This document shows, in pieces, positions 9,401 through 18,300 of a stretch of 38,200 nucleotides of DNA. Source of the DNA: QHXQ01 sp036389375 (GTDB lineage Bacteria > Acidobacteriota > Blastocatellia > Pyrinomonadales > Pyrinomonadaceae); contig DASVQA010000025.1 of the NCBI GenBank assembly GCA_036389375.1, forward strand, positions 1 through 38,200, read 5' to 3'. The position numbers and the translations under genes were made by a program. Each line of letters starts with the position of its first letter. Position 1 is the first letter of the stretch. The notes below the pieces were generated by a model. It had not been told where the DNA came from. It worked only from the letters and a program-made list of their open reading frames with translations, and did no database searches.

Positions 9401-11195
9401 GCGCCGTCTGCTTCAGTTGCGCCTCGGCCTCGGCTTCGCTGCCGACGGCCGGGTAGAGCAACGCGCGCAGATCAAGCCCAAGCTGCGGCGCGAGCAGTTC
9501 CGCGCAACGGTCGAGTTCCGCGCGGAAGACGGGTTCGACCTCGTACAACTCCTCCGCCATGCGCAGGTACTGCGCGCCCTGCCCTGAGAACATGAAGACG
9601 ACGCGCGCATCATCTTCGACCGCACGCGTGCGGACGCGTTGCGGGTCGAGCGCCGACAGTGCGGCGACGGCATCGGCCACATCACGACAGACGAGCGTGC
9701 GGCGATGTTTGAACTCGCGCCGCCCGACCTGAAGCGTGTAGGCCACGTCGGCCAGATCAAGCTCGCTCGCGTCCTTCAGGTGCGCGAGCAGTTCGGCGGT
9801 GGCCGCTGCGAGCGCCGTCTCGGTCTTGGCCGAGAGCGTCAACAGTTGCGGGCCGCGTGCGCTTGCGACGGCGCGTGGCTGCGCGGGTGCTTCTTCGACT
9901 ATAACGTGCGCGTTCGTGCCGCCGATGCCGAAGGAACTGACGCCGGCACGGCGCGGCCCACCGTCGGTCGTCCATTCGCTGAGCGTCGTGTTGACGTAAA
10001 AGGGGCTATTGGCGAAATCAATGTTGGGGTTCGGCGTGGTGAAGTTGAGGCTCGGCGGAATCTCACGGTGTTTGAGCGCAAGCACGGTCTTGATGAGACC
10101 GGCGACGCCTGCGGCTGCGTCGGTGTGGCCGATGTTGGTTTTGAGCGCGCCGACGGCGCAGAAACTCGTGCGGTCGGTTGTTGTGCGGAAAGCCTGCGTG
10201 AGCGCCGCGATCTCGATGGGGTCGCCGAGCGTCGTGCCTGTGCCGTGCGCCTCGATGTAGGAGACGGTCTGCGGTTCGACGCCCGCCACGGCGAGCGCCT
10301 CTTCGATGACCTGCGCCTGACCTTCGACGCTCGGCGCGGTGAAGCCGACCTTCAGCGAGCCGTCGTTGTTAACGGCCGAGCCGCGAATCACGGCCTGAAT
10401 CGAGTCGCCCTCGGCCAGCGCGTCCGCCAAGCGCTTGAGCACGACGACGCCGACGCCGCTGCCTTTGATCGTGCCCTGCGCTTTGGCGTCGAAGGCGCGG
10501 CAATGACCGTCGGGCGCGATGATGCCGCCCTCGACGTAGGTCGCGCCCTGCTGCTGCGGCACACTCACCGAGACGCCGCCCGCGAGCGCCATGTCGCACT
10601 CGCGGTTGAGGAGGCTCTGGCAGGCGAGATGGACGGCGACGAGCGAAGTGGAGCAAGAGGTCTGCACGCTGAGCGCCGGCCCCTTCAGGTTCAACTTGTA
10701 GGCCGTGTGTGTGGCCAGATAGTCGCGGTCGTTGCCGATGATGGTCTGCATCCCGCCGGCCCGCGCGAGCAGGTCGGGGTGCTTGGCGAGGTTGTTAAGG
10801 AGATAAGAATTGACGCTCTCGCCGGCATAGACGCCGATGCGGCCCGTGTAGCGTGCGCCGTCGTAGCCGGCGTCTTCGAGGGCCGCCCAGGCGTGTTCCA
10901 GAAAGAGGCGGTGCTGCGGATCCATCAGTTCGGCTTCGCGCGGCGTGAAACCGAAGAAGGCGGCGTCGAACAGTTCCACGTCGGCGAGCGTCGCCGCCGC
11001 CTTGACGTAGGCGGGGTCGCGCAACTGCGCCGCATCGCAGCCGGCGGCGAGCAACTCCTCATCGGAAAAGAAGGTGATGGACTCGACGCCCGCGCGCAGG
11101 TTGCGCCAGAACTCCGCCAGATTGCGCGCGCCCGGAAAGCGCCCCGCCATACCGACGACCGCCACCGCGTATTCGAACTGCGCTGCCTCGCTCAT
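6468..11195 (-). CDS. Type I polyketide synthase module KS-AT-KR(degenerate)-ACP (1575 aa)
   Basis: Extends the peptidyl chain by one C2 unit. KS about 12-435: Cys C181 in QTSCSTSL, His H317 in EAHGTGT, His H357 in NIGHTDAA, all catalytic residues present. AT about 530-840: S629 in GHSIGE; the specificity motif is HALH (residues 725-728), close to the HAFH of malonyl-selective domains, so malonyl-CoA is expected. KR region about 1165-1400: the Rossmann glycine motif is replaced by TGSLSDPDLAL and the following strand reads LVFTGD instead of the NADPH-binding LVGR-type; Tyr Y1333 and Asn in DYCAAN remain, but the Ser 13 residues before Tyr is Thr. The KR is therefore probably inactive and the beta-keto group kept. 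ACP about 1455-1530 with S1493 in GGNSLL. No DH, ER or MT. ATG 11195 is chosen because GGAG lies 6 nt upstream; an earlier TTG at 11210 overlaps that site. Stop overlaps the monooxygenase start. Confidence 0.96.
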   Translation of the reverse strand: MSEAAQFEYAVAVVGMAGRFPGARNLAEFWRNLRAGVESITFFSDEELLAAGCDAAQLRDPAYVKAAATLADVELFDAAFFGFTPREAELMDPQHRLFLEHAWAALEDAGYDGARYTGRIGVYAGESVNSYLLNNLAKHPDLLARAGGMQTIIGNDRDYLATHTAYKLNLKGPALSVQTSCSTSLVAVHLACQSLLNRECDMALAGGVSVSVPQQQGATYVEGGIIAPDGHCRAFDAKAQGTIKGSGVGVVVLKRLADALAEGDSIQAVIRGSAVNNDGSLKVGFTAPSVEGQAQVIEEALAVAGVEPQTVSYIEAHGTGTTLGDPIEIAALTQAFRTTTDRTSFCAVGALKTNIGHTDAAAGVAGLIKTVLALKHREIPPSLNFTTPNPNIDFANSPFYVNTTLSEWTTDGGPRRAGVSSFGIGGTNAHVIVEEAPAQPRAVASARGPQLLTLSAKTETALAAATAELLAHLKDASELDLADVAYTLQVGRREFKHRRTLVCRDVADAVAALSALDPQRVRTRAVEDDARVVFMFSGQGAQYLRMAEELYEVEPVFRAELDRCAELLAPQLGLDLRALLYPAVGSEAEAEAQLKQTALIQPALFAVEYALAQLWLSWGVRPAALIGHSIGEYVAACLAGVFSLEDALRLVAARGRLMQQMPAGAMLAVSLTEQEASALAGPHLSLAAVNGPALCVLSGPVDEIEAVARKLDAGGAFSRRLHVSHALHSTMMEPVVAPFVALVAEVERHAPHIPYVSTLTGTWITAAEATDPRYWGRHLRGTVRFAAGVTELLKEEGRVLLEVGPGQTLTALVRQQAHGASAPRAIVASLRHPHEQQTTDTAFILDTLAQLWLAGASVDWPALHAHALRRRTPLPTYPFERARYWIEPPATTDATADLSRKSDPADWYYVPSWKRAVKPAAGAAASADGRAARWLVFTDEQGLGAHVVSQLADTGADVTTVTVHTQFARFDERSFGLRPDARADYDALFKELRAAKRVPDRILHLWNLTTDAPAAAPEAHAAAAAAAHADLQARGFYSLIYLAQALGEYGALDAVRLGVVANGLFEVDGTEQLTPAKATLLGPCKVLPQEYPHITCRVLDVLLAAPGSAQEAQLARDLVAELTGDAPNATDATVAYRGRHRWVSIFEPLRLAPTAADAPPPARLRERGVYLLTGSLSDPDLALAQYLAETVRARLVFTGDVSLPERADWDAWISAHDAQDETTRRIAALRTIEAAGADVVLAPADISSAEQVATFVARVRALLGPINGVLHTAAQTGGGMMQLQTAAQMQPVLAPKIAGTLALQAAVAPDAPDFFALFSTSLSITGVFGQVDYCAANAFLDAFAHAHASGGDTFVCAINWHIPRWEAWQFAAVAHAPDLQAQVAEMHAAYGISLAEGVAAFARIISTAQPQVVVSTQDFRALLAEQAAAGAGLLEQFGSTGTAATAQARPDNVGAYTPPANATEQTIAAIWQDLFGIARIGTSDNFFDLGGNSLLAIQLISQLRKALEVELPLSSLFEHPTIAGLSTFVADQQLKAQEAEEIDRLLREIEALSADEVQQSLVHETRPASEFDADG

Positions 11196-11201
11196 GACAC
11201 G

Positions 11202-11205
11202 CTCC
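11202..11205 (-). promoter_or_regulatory. Ribosome binding site (GGAG) of the PKS gene
   Basis: GGAG on the minus strand, 6 nt before ATG 11195. It decides the start of the PKS gene against the in-frame TTG 15 nt upstream. The rest of the 224-nt gap up to the oxidase gene holds a 7-bp GC hairpin (cgtccgg/ccggacg, 11245-11271) without a T-run; I see no convincing promoter there. Confidence 0.6.
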
Positions 11206-11419
11206 AACAAATGTTAACGCGCCCCTTCTGAAGAGGCGCGCGCCCGTCCGGTATTGCTCTCTGCCCGGACGCGACGCGACAGCACGGCCAAGCTGCTGTT
11301 CAAGGAAACAGGTCTGACAATTAAGGAAGGCCCGACGCGGAAGCGTGGCTCGACACGTGCAGGAGTGCTGCTTGCCTTAGCCCGTCGTTGCCGCAAGTCC
11401 CTCGCCGCGCGCCGGCTGG

Positions 11420-12121
11420 TCAGTTGTACTGCGCCTGCGTCGCTGGCAGGATCGCCTGCCTGACGGACTTAAAGAAATTGATCCAGAGCCGCCACATCTG
11501 CTCGGCGCTCTCAACCACGCGCTCCTGCTCGGCGGCGCTGAACGTGGGCTTCAACGTCTCGTTCGAGCTATCGACGTGGTGCGGCTCCTGCGCGACGTGG
11601 ATGTTGACCCAGGGCAGATTGCGCTTGCCCGTGCAGCGCCGCATCAACTCGCCGATGGTTGCGACCATCGGCAGATCAACCACCTCCGTGCCGTAGAGAA
11701 AGCCAAGCCCGGTCAGGTAATCGGCCGAGGCGGCGGCGTAGCCCGCGACGAGTTCGGCGGTTGCCTCGGTCGGTGCTGCGCTCGCGACGTGCGCGCTGTC
11801 GAAGCCACCGTCGTTGATCGTGCTGATGTAGATTTTCTCGTGCGCGTTCGCGGGGTCGCCTTCGCCGAGTTCCTGCCAGAGTATGCGCGAGATGAAGGTC
11901 TGCGTCTCAAGCTCTGAGGTGACGGAGATGAGGCGCGCGAGAAAAGTCGGGAAATAGTGGAGCGGGTGAAACCACTGGCCCAGAATGACGAGCACCTGCT
12001 CGCGCGCGAGTGTCCCGCAATCGTCCTTGAGGGCCTTCAGATAGCTGACGAGTTCGTTTCTGACGGGATTATTTTCGAGCCGCGCCAGCGCATCGCTCGT
12101 TTGGGGAATGGCAGTTGTCAT
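11420..12121 (-). CDS. Heme-oxygenase-like di-iron oxidase (HDO / iron-containing redox enzyme family), 233 aa
   Basis: All-helical protein of the heme-oxygenase-like fold related to PqqC/TenA/CADD. The signature WQELGEGDPANAH gives E84 and H94; a second Glu is E146 in GTEVVD; the third set is H175, E179 and H182 in NIHVAQEPHHVD. The H-x3-acid-x2-H spacing matches the six-ligand di-iron site of HDO enzymes such as chlamydial CADD, with Glu in place of the usual Asp. Known HDOs carry out varied oxygen-dependent reactions (N-oxygenation, decarboxylation, C-C cleavage, desaturation), often on amino or fatty acids; the reaction here is unknown. It sits between the methyltransferase-containing NRPS and the PKS, separated by 262 and 224 nt. 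ATG 12121 has a good ribosome site (AGGTGA about 8 nt upstream). The wide flanking gaps suggest it may have its own promoter. Confidence 0.88.
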   Translation of the reverse strand: MTTAIPQTSDALARLENNPVRNELVSYLKALKDDCGTLAREQVLVILGQWFHPLHYFPTFLARLISVTSELETQTFISRILWQELGEGDPANAHEKIYISTINDGGFDSAHVASAAPTEATAELVAGYAAASADYLTGLGFLYGTEVVDLPMVATIGELMRRCTGKRNLPWVNIHVAQEPHHVDSSNETLKPTFSAAEQERVVESAEQMWRLWINFFKSVRQAILPATQAQYN

Positions 12122-12211
12122 TTGATTATCACCTGTGAGTGTAAATGCGCTTGAGCGCGCGACAGTTGATCCGGCAAAACCCTCGGACGGGGTGAACTTT
12201 CGAGAGCCGGC

Positions 12212-12240
12212 ATATTACTAAAAGAGCGCCGCTATCGCAA
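12212..12240 (-). promoter_or_regulatory. Candidate sigma70-like promoter for the di-iron oxidase gene
   Basis: Minus strand: TTGCGA (12240-12235), 17-nt spacer, TAATAT (12217-12212), about 90 nt before the ATG at 12121, inside an AT-rich part of the 262-nt gap after the NRPS stop. Each hexamer matches the sigma70 consensus at 4 of 6 positions. Suggestive only; no terminator with a T-run is seen between the NRPS stop and this point. Confidence 0.35.
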
Positions 12241-12383
12241 ATTAACTAAAGGGGTAAAGGTGCATTGCTGAAATTTTGCTAACCGGGCGCAGCCAAGCCC
12301 GCCCGAAGAGGCGCGCGCTCGCGCAACCGTCTGTCAGCGACGGGCCCGCGCAAGTTGGTCGGGGCGCAATCGGCCGGGCGCTT

Positions 12384-15300
12384 TTAACGGCCGCCGCGTG
12401 TGCGCGCGCTGTGGGCGGCGCGGCGGGCGGCGGCGCGGTCGCGGCTCGGACTGTGCTCGCCGGGCGTGGGCGCTCGGTCGCCAAGGTAACGCGCGAGCGC
12501 GCGAATGGTCGGGTACTTGAACAGGTCTATGATCGAAAGTTCGCGCTGAAGTTCTGCGCGCAGCCGGCTGTGTACCTGCACCATCAACAGGGAGTGCCCG
12601 CCCAACTCGAAGAAGTTGTCGTCCAAGCCGACGCGTTCAAGGCCGAGCGCCTCCTGCCAGATGCGGCCGATGAGCCGCTCTAGCTCGGTCTGCGGCGCGA
12701 CGTATGAGGCCTCGAGCGTGGGGCGCGCGGCGTCCGGCGCGGGCAGCGCCGCCTGATCGAGTTTGCCGTTGGGCGTGGTAGGCAACTGTGCGAGCAGCAC
12801 GAAGGCGGCCGGCAGCATGTATTCGGGCAGCCGTTCGTGCAGGTAGCCGCGCAACTCGCTCGTCGTCGGCTCGGCCGGCGCACGCGCCACGACGTAGCCG
12901 ACGAGCCGCCGCTCCGCGTCTTTGTCTGCGCGCACGACGACCGCGCAATCCCGCACGGCCGGGTGCGACCTGAGCGCCGCTTCGATCTCGCCCAACTCGA
13001 TGCGGAAGCCGCGCACCTTCACCTGATTATCGGTGCGACCGAGAAACTCTATGTCGCCGCTCGCGCGATAACGCGCGCGGTCGCCCGTGCGATAGAGGCG
13101 CGCGCCCGGCTGGCGGGCGAAGGGGTTAGGGATGAACTTCGCGGCCGTCAACTCCGGGTCGGTGTAGCCGTCGGCCAGACAGACGCCGCCGATGTAGAGG
13201 TCGCCGTGGACACCGATGGGGCAGGGGCTGAGTTGCGCGTCGAGTATGTGATATTGCGCGTTCTGAATCGGCTGACCGTAAGGGATGCTGGCCCAGTGTT
13301 CGGCTATGCGGCCGACGGGGAAATAGTTTGACCAGACGGTGGCTTCGGTCGCGCCGCCGAGACTGACGACATGCGCGCCGGGAAAGGCCGCGCGCACTTC
13401 GTCCGGCAGGCGCAGCGGAATCCAGTCGCCGCTGAGGAAGACGAGTCTCAGCCGCGTGTCCGTCGCTTGCGCACGCGCGGCCGGGAAGAAGGGCACGAGT
13501 TGGCGGAGCGCCGCCGGGGCGGAATCCCAGAAGGTGATCGGCTCTGTGGCGAGCAGCCGCGCCAGTCGTTCGGGGTCGCGCAGTTCGGCGCGCGTGGCGA
13601 TGTGGATTGAAGCGCCGGCCGCCAGCGTGCCGAAGATGTCATAGACGGAGAGATCAAAGGTGAGCGAGGTGACAAAGAGCAAGCGGTCTTGCGGGCCGAC
13701 GGCGAACGTGCGGTTGACCCAATCAATGACGTTGACCGCCGAGCGATGGCGCACCGAGACGCCCTTCGGCACGCCCGTCGAACCGGAGGTGAAGATCACG
13801 TAAGCGAGATTCTCGGACGTGGCCCGCGTTGGCAGATTCGCCTGCGGCAAGCGTGCGAGATGCCAGCGCGTCCAGAAGTGTTTGCGGCGTGCAGGGCGGG
13901 CGCACGTGTCAGGCGCAGCGGCGGCGGCGGTCGCAGCCTTGTGCAGCAGCACGTCGTAGCGGTAGCCCAACTCGTTAGTAAAGCCTTCGGTGCGGAGCCG
14001 CACCTCGACGGCGGCGAGTTGCGGCACGTCGGCCGGCAAGTCCGTGAAAAAGTCTGCGTCGAAATGTAGTTCGCTGCCCGCCTGCGTCTTGGTGCGCGCA
14101 GATGGGTGGCGGCGCTGGTAGTCGAGGAGCGAAGCGGCAAACTCTTCGCGGCGGCGCGCGTCGAGCACGTCGGCCACGATGATCGTGCCGCCCGGCGCAA
14201 GCAGTCGCACGGCGTCTTCGATGACCCGGCGGAAATAGCCGGGGCCGGGAAAGAACTGCGCCGTGCTGGCGATGATGACGAGGTCGAACTCAGCCGCAGC
14301 GAGCGCGCCGGTCTCGTGCGCGAAACCCGTCAACAGTTCGACCTGCGCGAGACCGCGCGCGGCCACGACCGCCTGATTGCGCGCCTGCGTCGCGGGCGAA
14401 GGGTCAAGTCCGACGTAGCGCGCCACGCGCGGCGCAAGCTCGAACATGATCAGCCCTGCGCCGCAGCCGATTTCTAAGACGCGCGCGCCCCGGCCGGCGT
14501 AAGGCGCAGCCAGCGCGAGGACGCGTGCGCGATATTCCGCCACCTCTGCGGCGCTGAAAGGCTCGCCCGTATAACTGCTGATGAAGCCGCCCGCCGTTAC
14601 CTCGTCGGTCGCGCGCTCGGCGACGTGATCCCAGAAGCCCCTGACAACGTCCGCGTCCAACTCTTCGACGGGCGGCGCGGCCGTTTCGGTGTCGAGCGAA
14701 ATCACGTGCGCGAGTTGCGGCAGACGCCACTGCAAATCGTGGACGGTGCGCGCTTCGGCCGAATGCGTGACGAGACAGTTGATCTCAAGCGTGGCCAGAA
14801 TCAGTTGGAGCCGCTGCGCGGGCCAAGCCGGGTCGAGCGGGACGTATGCGCCACCGGCTTTGAGTATGCCCAGCACGGCGACCAACATCTCGACCGAGCG
14901 GCCGAGCAGCACGCCGACGCGCACTTCCGGCCCGACGCCGAGCGTGCGCAAGTGATGCGCCAGTTGATTGGCCCGCGCGTTCAACTCGCCGTAGGTTAGT
15001 TGTGCGCCGGCACAGACGAGCGCCACCGCATCGGGCTGGCGCGCGGCCTCAGCTTCAAAGAGTTGATGCAGGCAGACGTTTGCGGGGAACTCGCGCGCAG
15101 TGTCGTTCCACGCAAAGAGCAGGCGTTGCTGTTCGTCGGCGGGCAGCAGCCGCAGGCGTGAGAGCGGCGCTTCAGGCCGAGCGACGATCTCTTCGAGCAG
15201 CAGTTGGAAGTGCGCGCGCAGCCGCGCGATGGTGTCCGGCTCGAAGAGGTCTGTGTTGTATTCAACGAGACCGGCGAGGCCGTCGGGCGTCTCGGTCAGT

Positions 15301-18300
15301 GAAATGGTCAAGTCGAACTTCGCCGTCTCGTTGCTCACGTCGAGCGGCGTCAGTTGCACCCCGGCCAATTCGATGCTCGGCATCGGCGTGTTCTGAAGCG
15401 CAAAGGCCACCTGAAACAGTGGGGTATGACTCAGACTACGTTCGGGCTGCAACTCTTCGACGAGCATCTCAAACGGCACATCCTGATGCGCGTAAGCACC
15501 CAGACACACCTCGCGCACACGCGCCAGCAGTTCAGTAAACGGCGGGTCGCCGGAGAGGTCAGTTCTGAGCACGAGCGTGTTGACGAAAAAACCGATCAAG
15601 GCTTCGACTTCAGCGCGGGCCCGGTTGGCGACGGGCGAGCCGACCAGAATATCCGTCTGCCCGGAGTAGCGCGCCAGCAATGTCTGCCACGCGGCTAAGA
15701 GCGTCATAAAGAGCGTCACGCCTTCGCGGCGGCTTAATTCCTGCAAGCCGTCGCGCAGTTGGGCCGGCAGTTCGAGCGTTTGCGTCGCGCCGTGATAAGT
15801 CTTGACGGCCGGGCGCGGTTTATCAGTCGGCAGTTCAAGGACAGGCGGCGCACCGGCGAGTTGCTGTCGCCAGTAGGCGAGTTGCTCGGCAAGCACGTCG
15901 CCCTGCAACCACTCGCGCTGCCACACGGCGTAGTCCGCGTATTGAATAGAGAGGTCTGCGAGCGCGGCTTCCGTGCCCTGCGTGTAGGCTTCATAGAGCG
16001 CGGCCACTTCGCGCACCAGCACGCCCATTGACCAGCCGTCTGAGACGATGTGGTGCATCGTGACGAGCAGCACGTGTTCCGTCTCGGCGAGACAGAGCAA
16101 CTCGGCCCGAAGCAACGGCCCCTGTGCGAGATCGAACGGGCGCTGCGCCTCTGCGCGCATGTGCCGTTGCAACTCAGCGGCGCGCGCCGTCTCCGCGAGC
16201 GCACGCAAGTCAACAAATGGTAGATCGGGCGGCGGCGCGGGTGCGACCACTTGCACGGGCTGACCCGCGACGGTCTGAAAGGTCGTGCGCAGAACTTCGT
16301 GCCGTTCGACGAGCCGGGCGAGACTGCGCGCGAGCGCCGCGCGGTCAAGCGACCCTATGAGGCGCACGGCGGCGGGCAGATGATAGGAAGCACTCTCAGG
16401 CTCAAGCTGGCTGAGAAACCAGAGGCGTTGCTGCGCGAAGGAAAGCGGCAGCGCGCCCACGCGCGCGACCGGCCGCACGGGCGGCGCGCTCAACTGCCGG
16501 CCTGCGCGCATCTGTTCCGCGATGCGCCCGGCCAATTCGGCTACGGTCGGCTGCTCGAACAGCGTGCGCAGCGCGATCTCGACCTGAAAGGCATTACGCA
16601 CGCGCGACATAAGTTGGGTGGCGAGCAGGGAATGACCGCCGAGGTCGAAGAAGTTGTCGTGTACGCCGACGCGCTGCAAGCCCAGCACCTCGCCCCACAG
16701 ACCCGCGAGCATCTCTTCGACGGGTGAGCGCGGCGCAACGTGGTCGCCCGCGAGCGCCGCGTGCGTTTCGTCGGGCGCGGGCAGCGCGCGCCGGTCAACC
16801 TTGCCGCTCGGCGTGAGCGGCAGCGCCGCGAGAAAGACGAACGCCGCAGGGATCATGTACTCCGGCAGTTGCGCTTTCAGAAAATCGCGGAGCGCCGCAG
16901 GCGTACACGCCGCGCCCTGTTTGGCGACGACGTAAGCGACGAGCCGTTTGTGCCCCGCCGCGTCCTCGTGCGCGTTGACGACCGCTTGCTTGACCGCGCC
17001 GTGCTGCTTAATGACCGCTTCCACTTCGCCGATCTCGATGCGGAAGCCGCGAATCTTCACTTGATTGTCAACGCGGCCAAGGTATTCCAAACGACCGTCC
17101 GCAAGGTAGCGCGCCACGTCGCCCGTGCGGTAGAGGCGCGCGCCGGGCTGGCCCGAGAAGGGATCGGGGATGAAGCGTGCGGCGGTCTGGCCCGGCCGAT
17201 CCAAATAGCCGCGCGCAAGCCCCGCACCGCCGACGTACAACTCGCCCGCGACGCCCGTCGGCACGGGCCGCCACGCGTCGTCGAGCACGTAGACGCGCGC
17301 GTTGGCGATGGGCCGGCCGATTGAAGGCAGCGCGGGCCAAGTGTGGGCCGCGCCTGCGAGTCGCCACATGGTAACGAGGTGCGTCTCGGTCGGCCCGTAA
17401 TGGTTGTCGAGCACACAATCGTTTGAGCGCGTGAAGAACTGTTCGACCTGTCGCGTGATCTTTAGTTGTTCGCCGGCCGTGATGACGGCGCGCAGGCTCG
17501 CCGGTACGCGCTCGGCTTCGACGGCCGCCTCCGCCAGATGTTGCAGCGCGACGAAGGGCAGGAACAGGCGTTCGACCTGCTGGCGTTCGATAACGCGCAA
17601 CAACTCGCGCGCATCGCGGCGTTCGTCGTCCGTGAGCAGCACGAGCGTGCCGCCCGCCGCCCACGTCGAGAAAATCTCCTGAAAGGAAACGTCGAAACTA
17701 AGCGGCGCGAATTGCAGCGTGCGCGGCGCGGCGGCGATTGCGCCCGAACTCGCGCGCTGGAACGTGATGAGATTGACGGCCGCGCGATGCTGCATGACGA
17801 CGGCCTTCGGCTTGCCCGTCGAACCCGACGTGTAGATGACGTAAGCGGCGTTCTCGGCCGTCGTCAGCGGCGTGGGCTTAACCTGCGGCGCGCGCGCAAT
17901 CGCGGCCCAATCGGCATCAAGCGTGAGCACCTGTGCGCTAGTGTCCGGGCTGCGCTCGCGCAAATGCGTTTCGGTGAGCAGGACGCGTGCGCGCGCATCC
18001 GCGAGCATGAAGGCGAGGCGCTCGCGCGGGTGTTCCACGTCGAGCGGCAGGTAAGCGCCGCCCGCCTTCAAGACGCCGAGCACGCCGACGAGCATCGCCA
18101 GCGAGCGCGTCACTAACAGACCGACGACCACTTCCGGGCCGACGCCGTGTGCGCGCAAGGTGTGCGCCAACTGGTTGGCGCGCGCGTTCAACTCCGCATA
18201 AGTCAACTGCTCGTCGCCAAAGATGACGGCGACGGCCTCAGGTGTCGCTGCCGCTTGCTGCTCAACCAACTCGTGGATGCACAGGTCGCGTGGAAACTCC

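Noticed and set aside
11196..11210. Earlier TTG start for the PKS (MLERV...)
   Set aside because: The codons overlap the GGAG ribosome site that serves ATG 11195, and KS proteins of this type normally begin just before the VAVVGMAGRFPGA motif.
9639..11231. 530-codon plus-strand open frame opposite the PKS
   Set aside because: Lies fully antisense to the KS/AT coding sequence, composition typical of a reversed high-GC frame.
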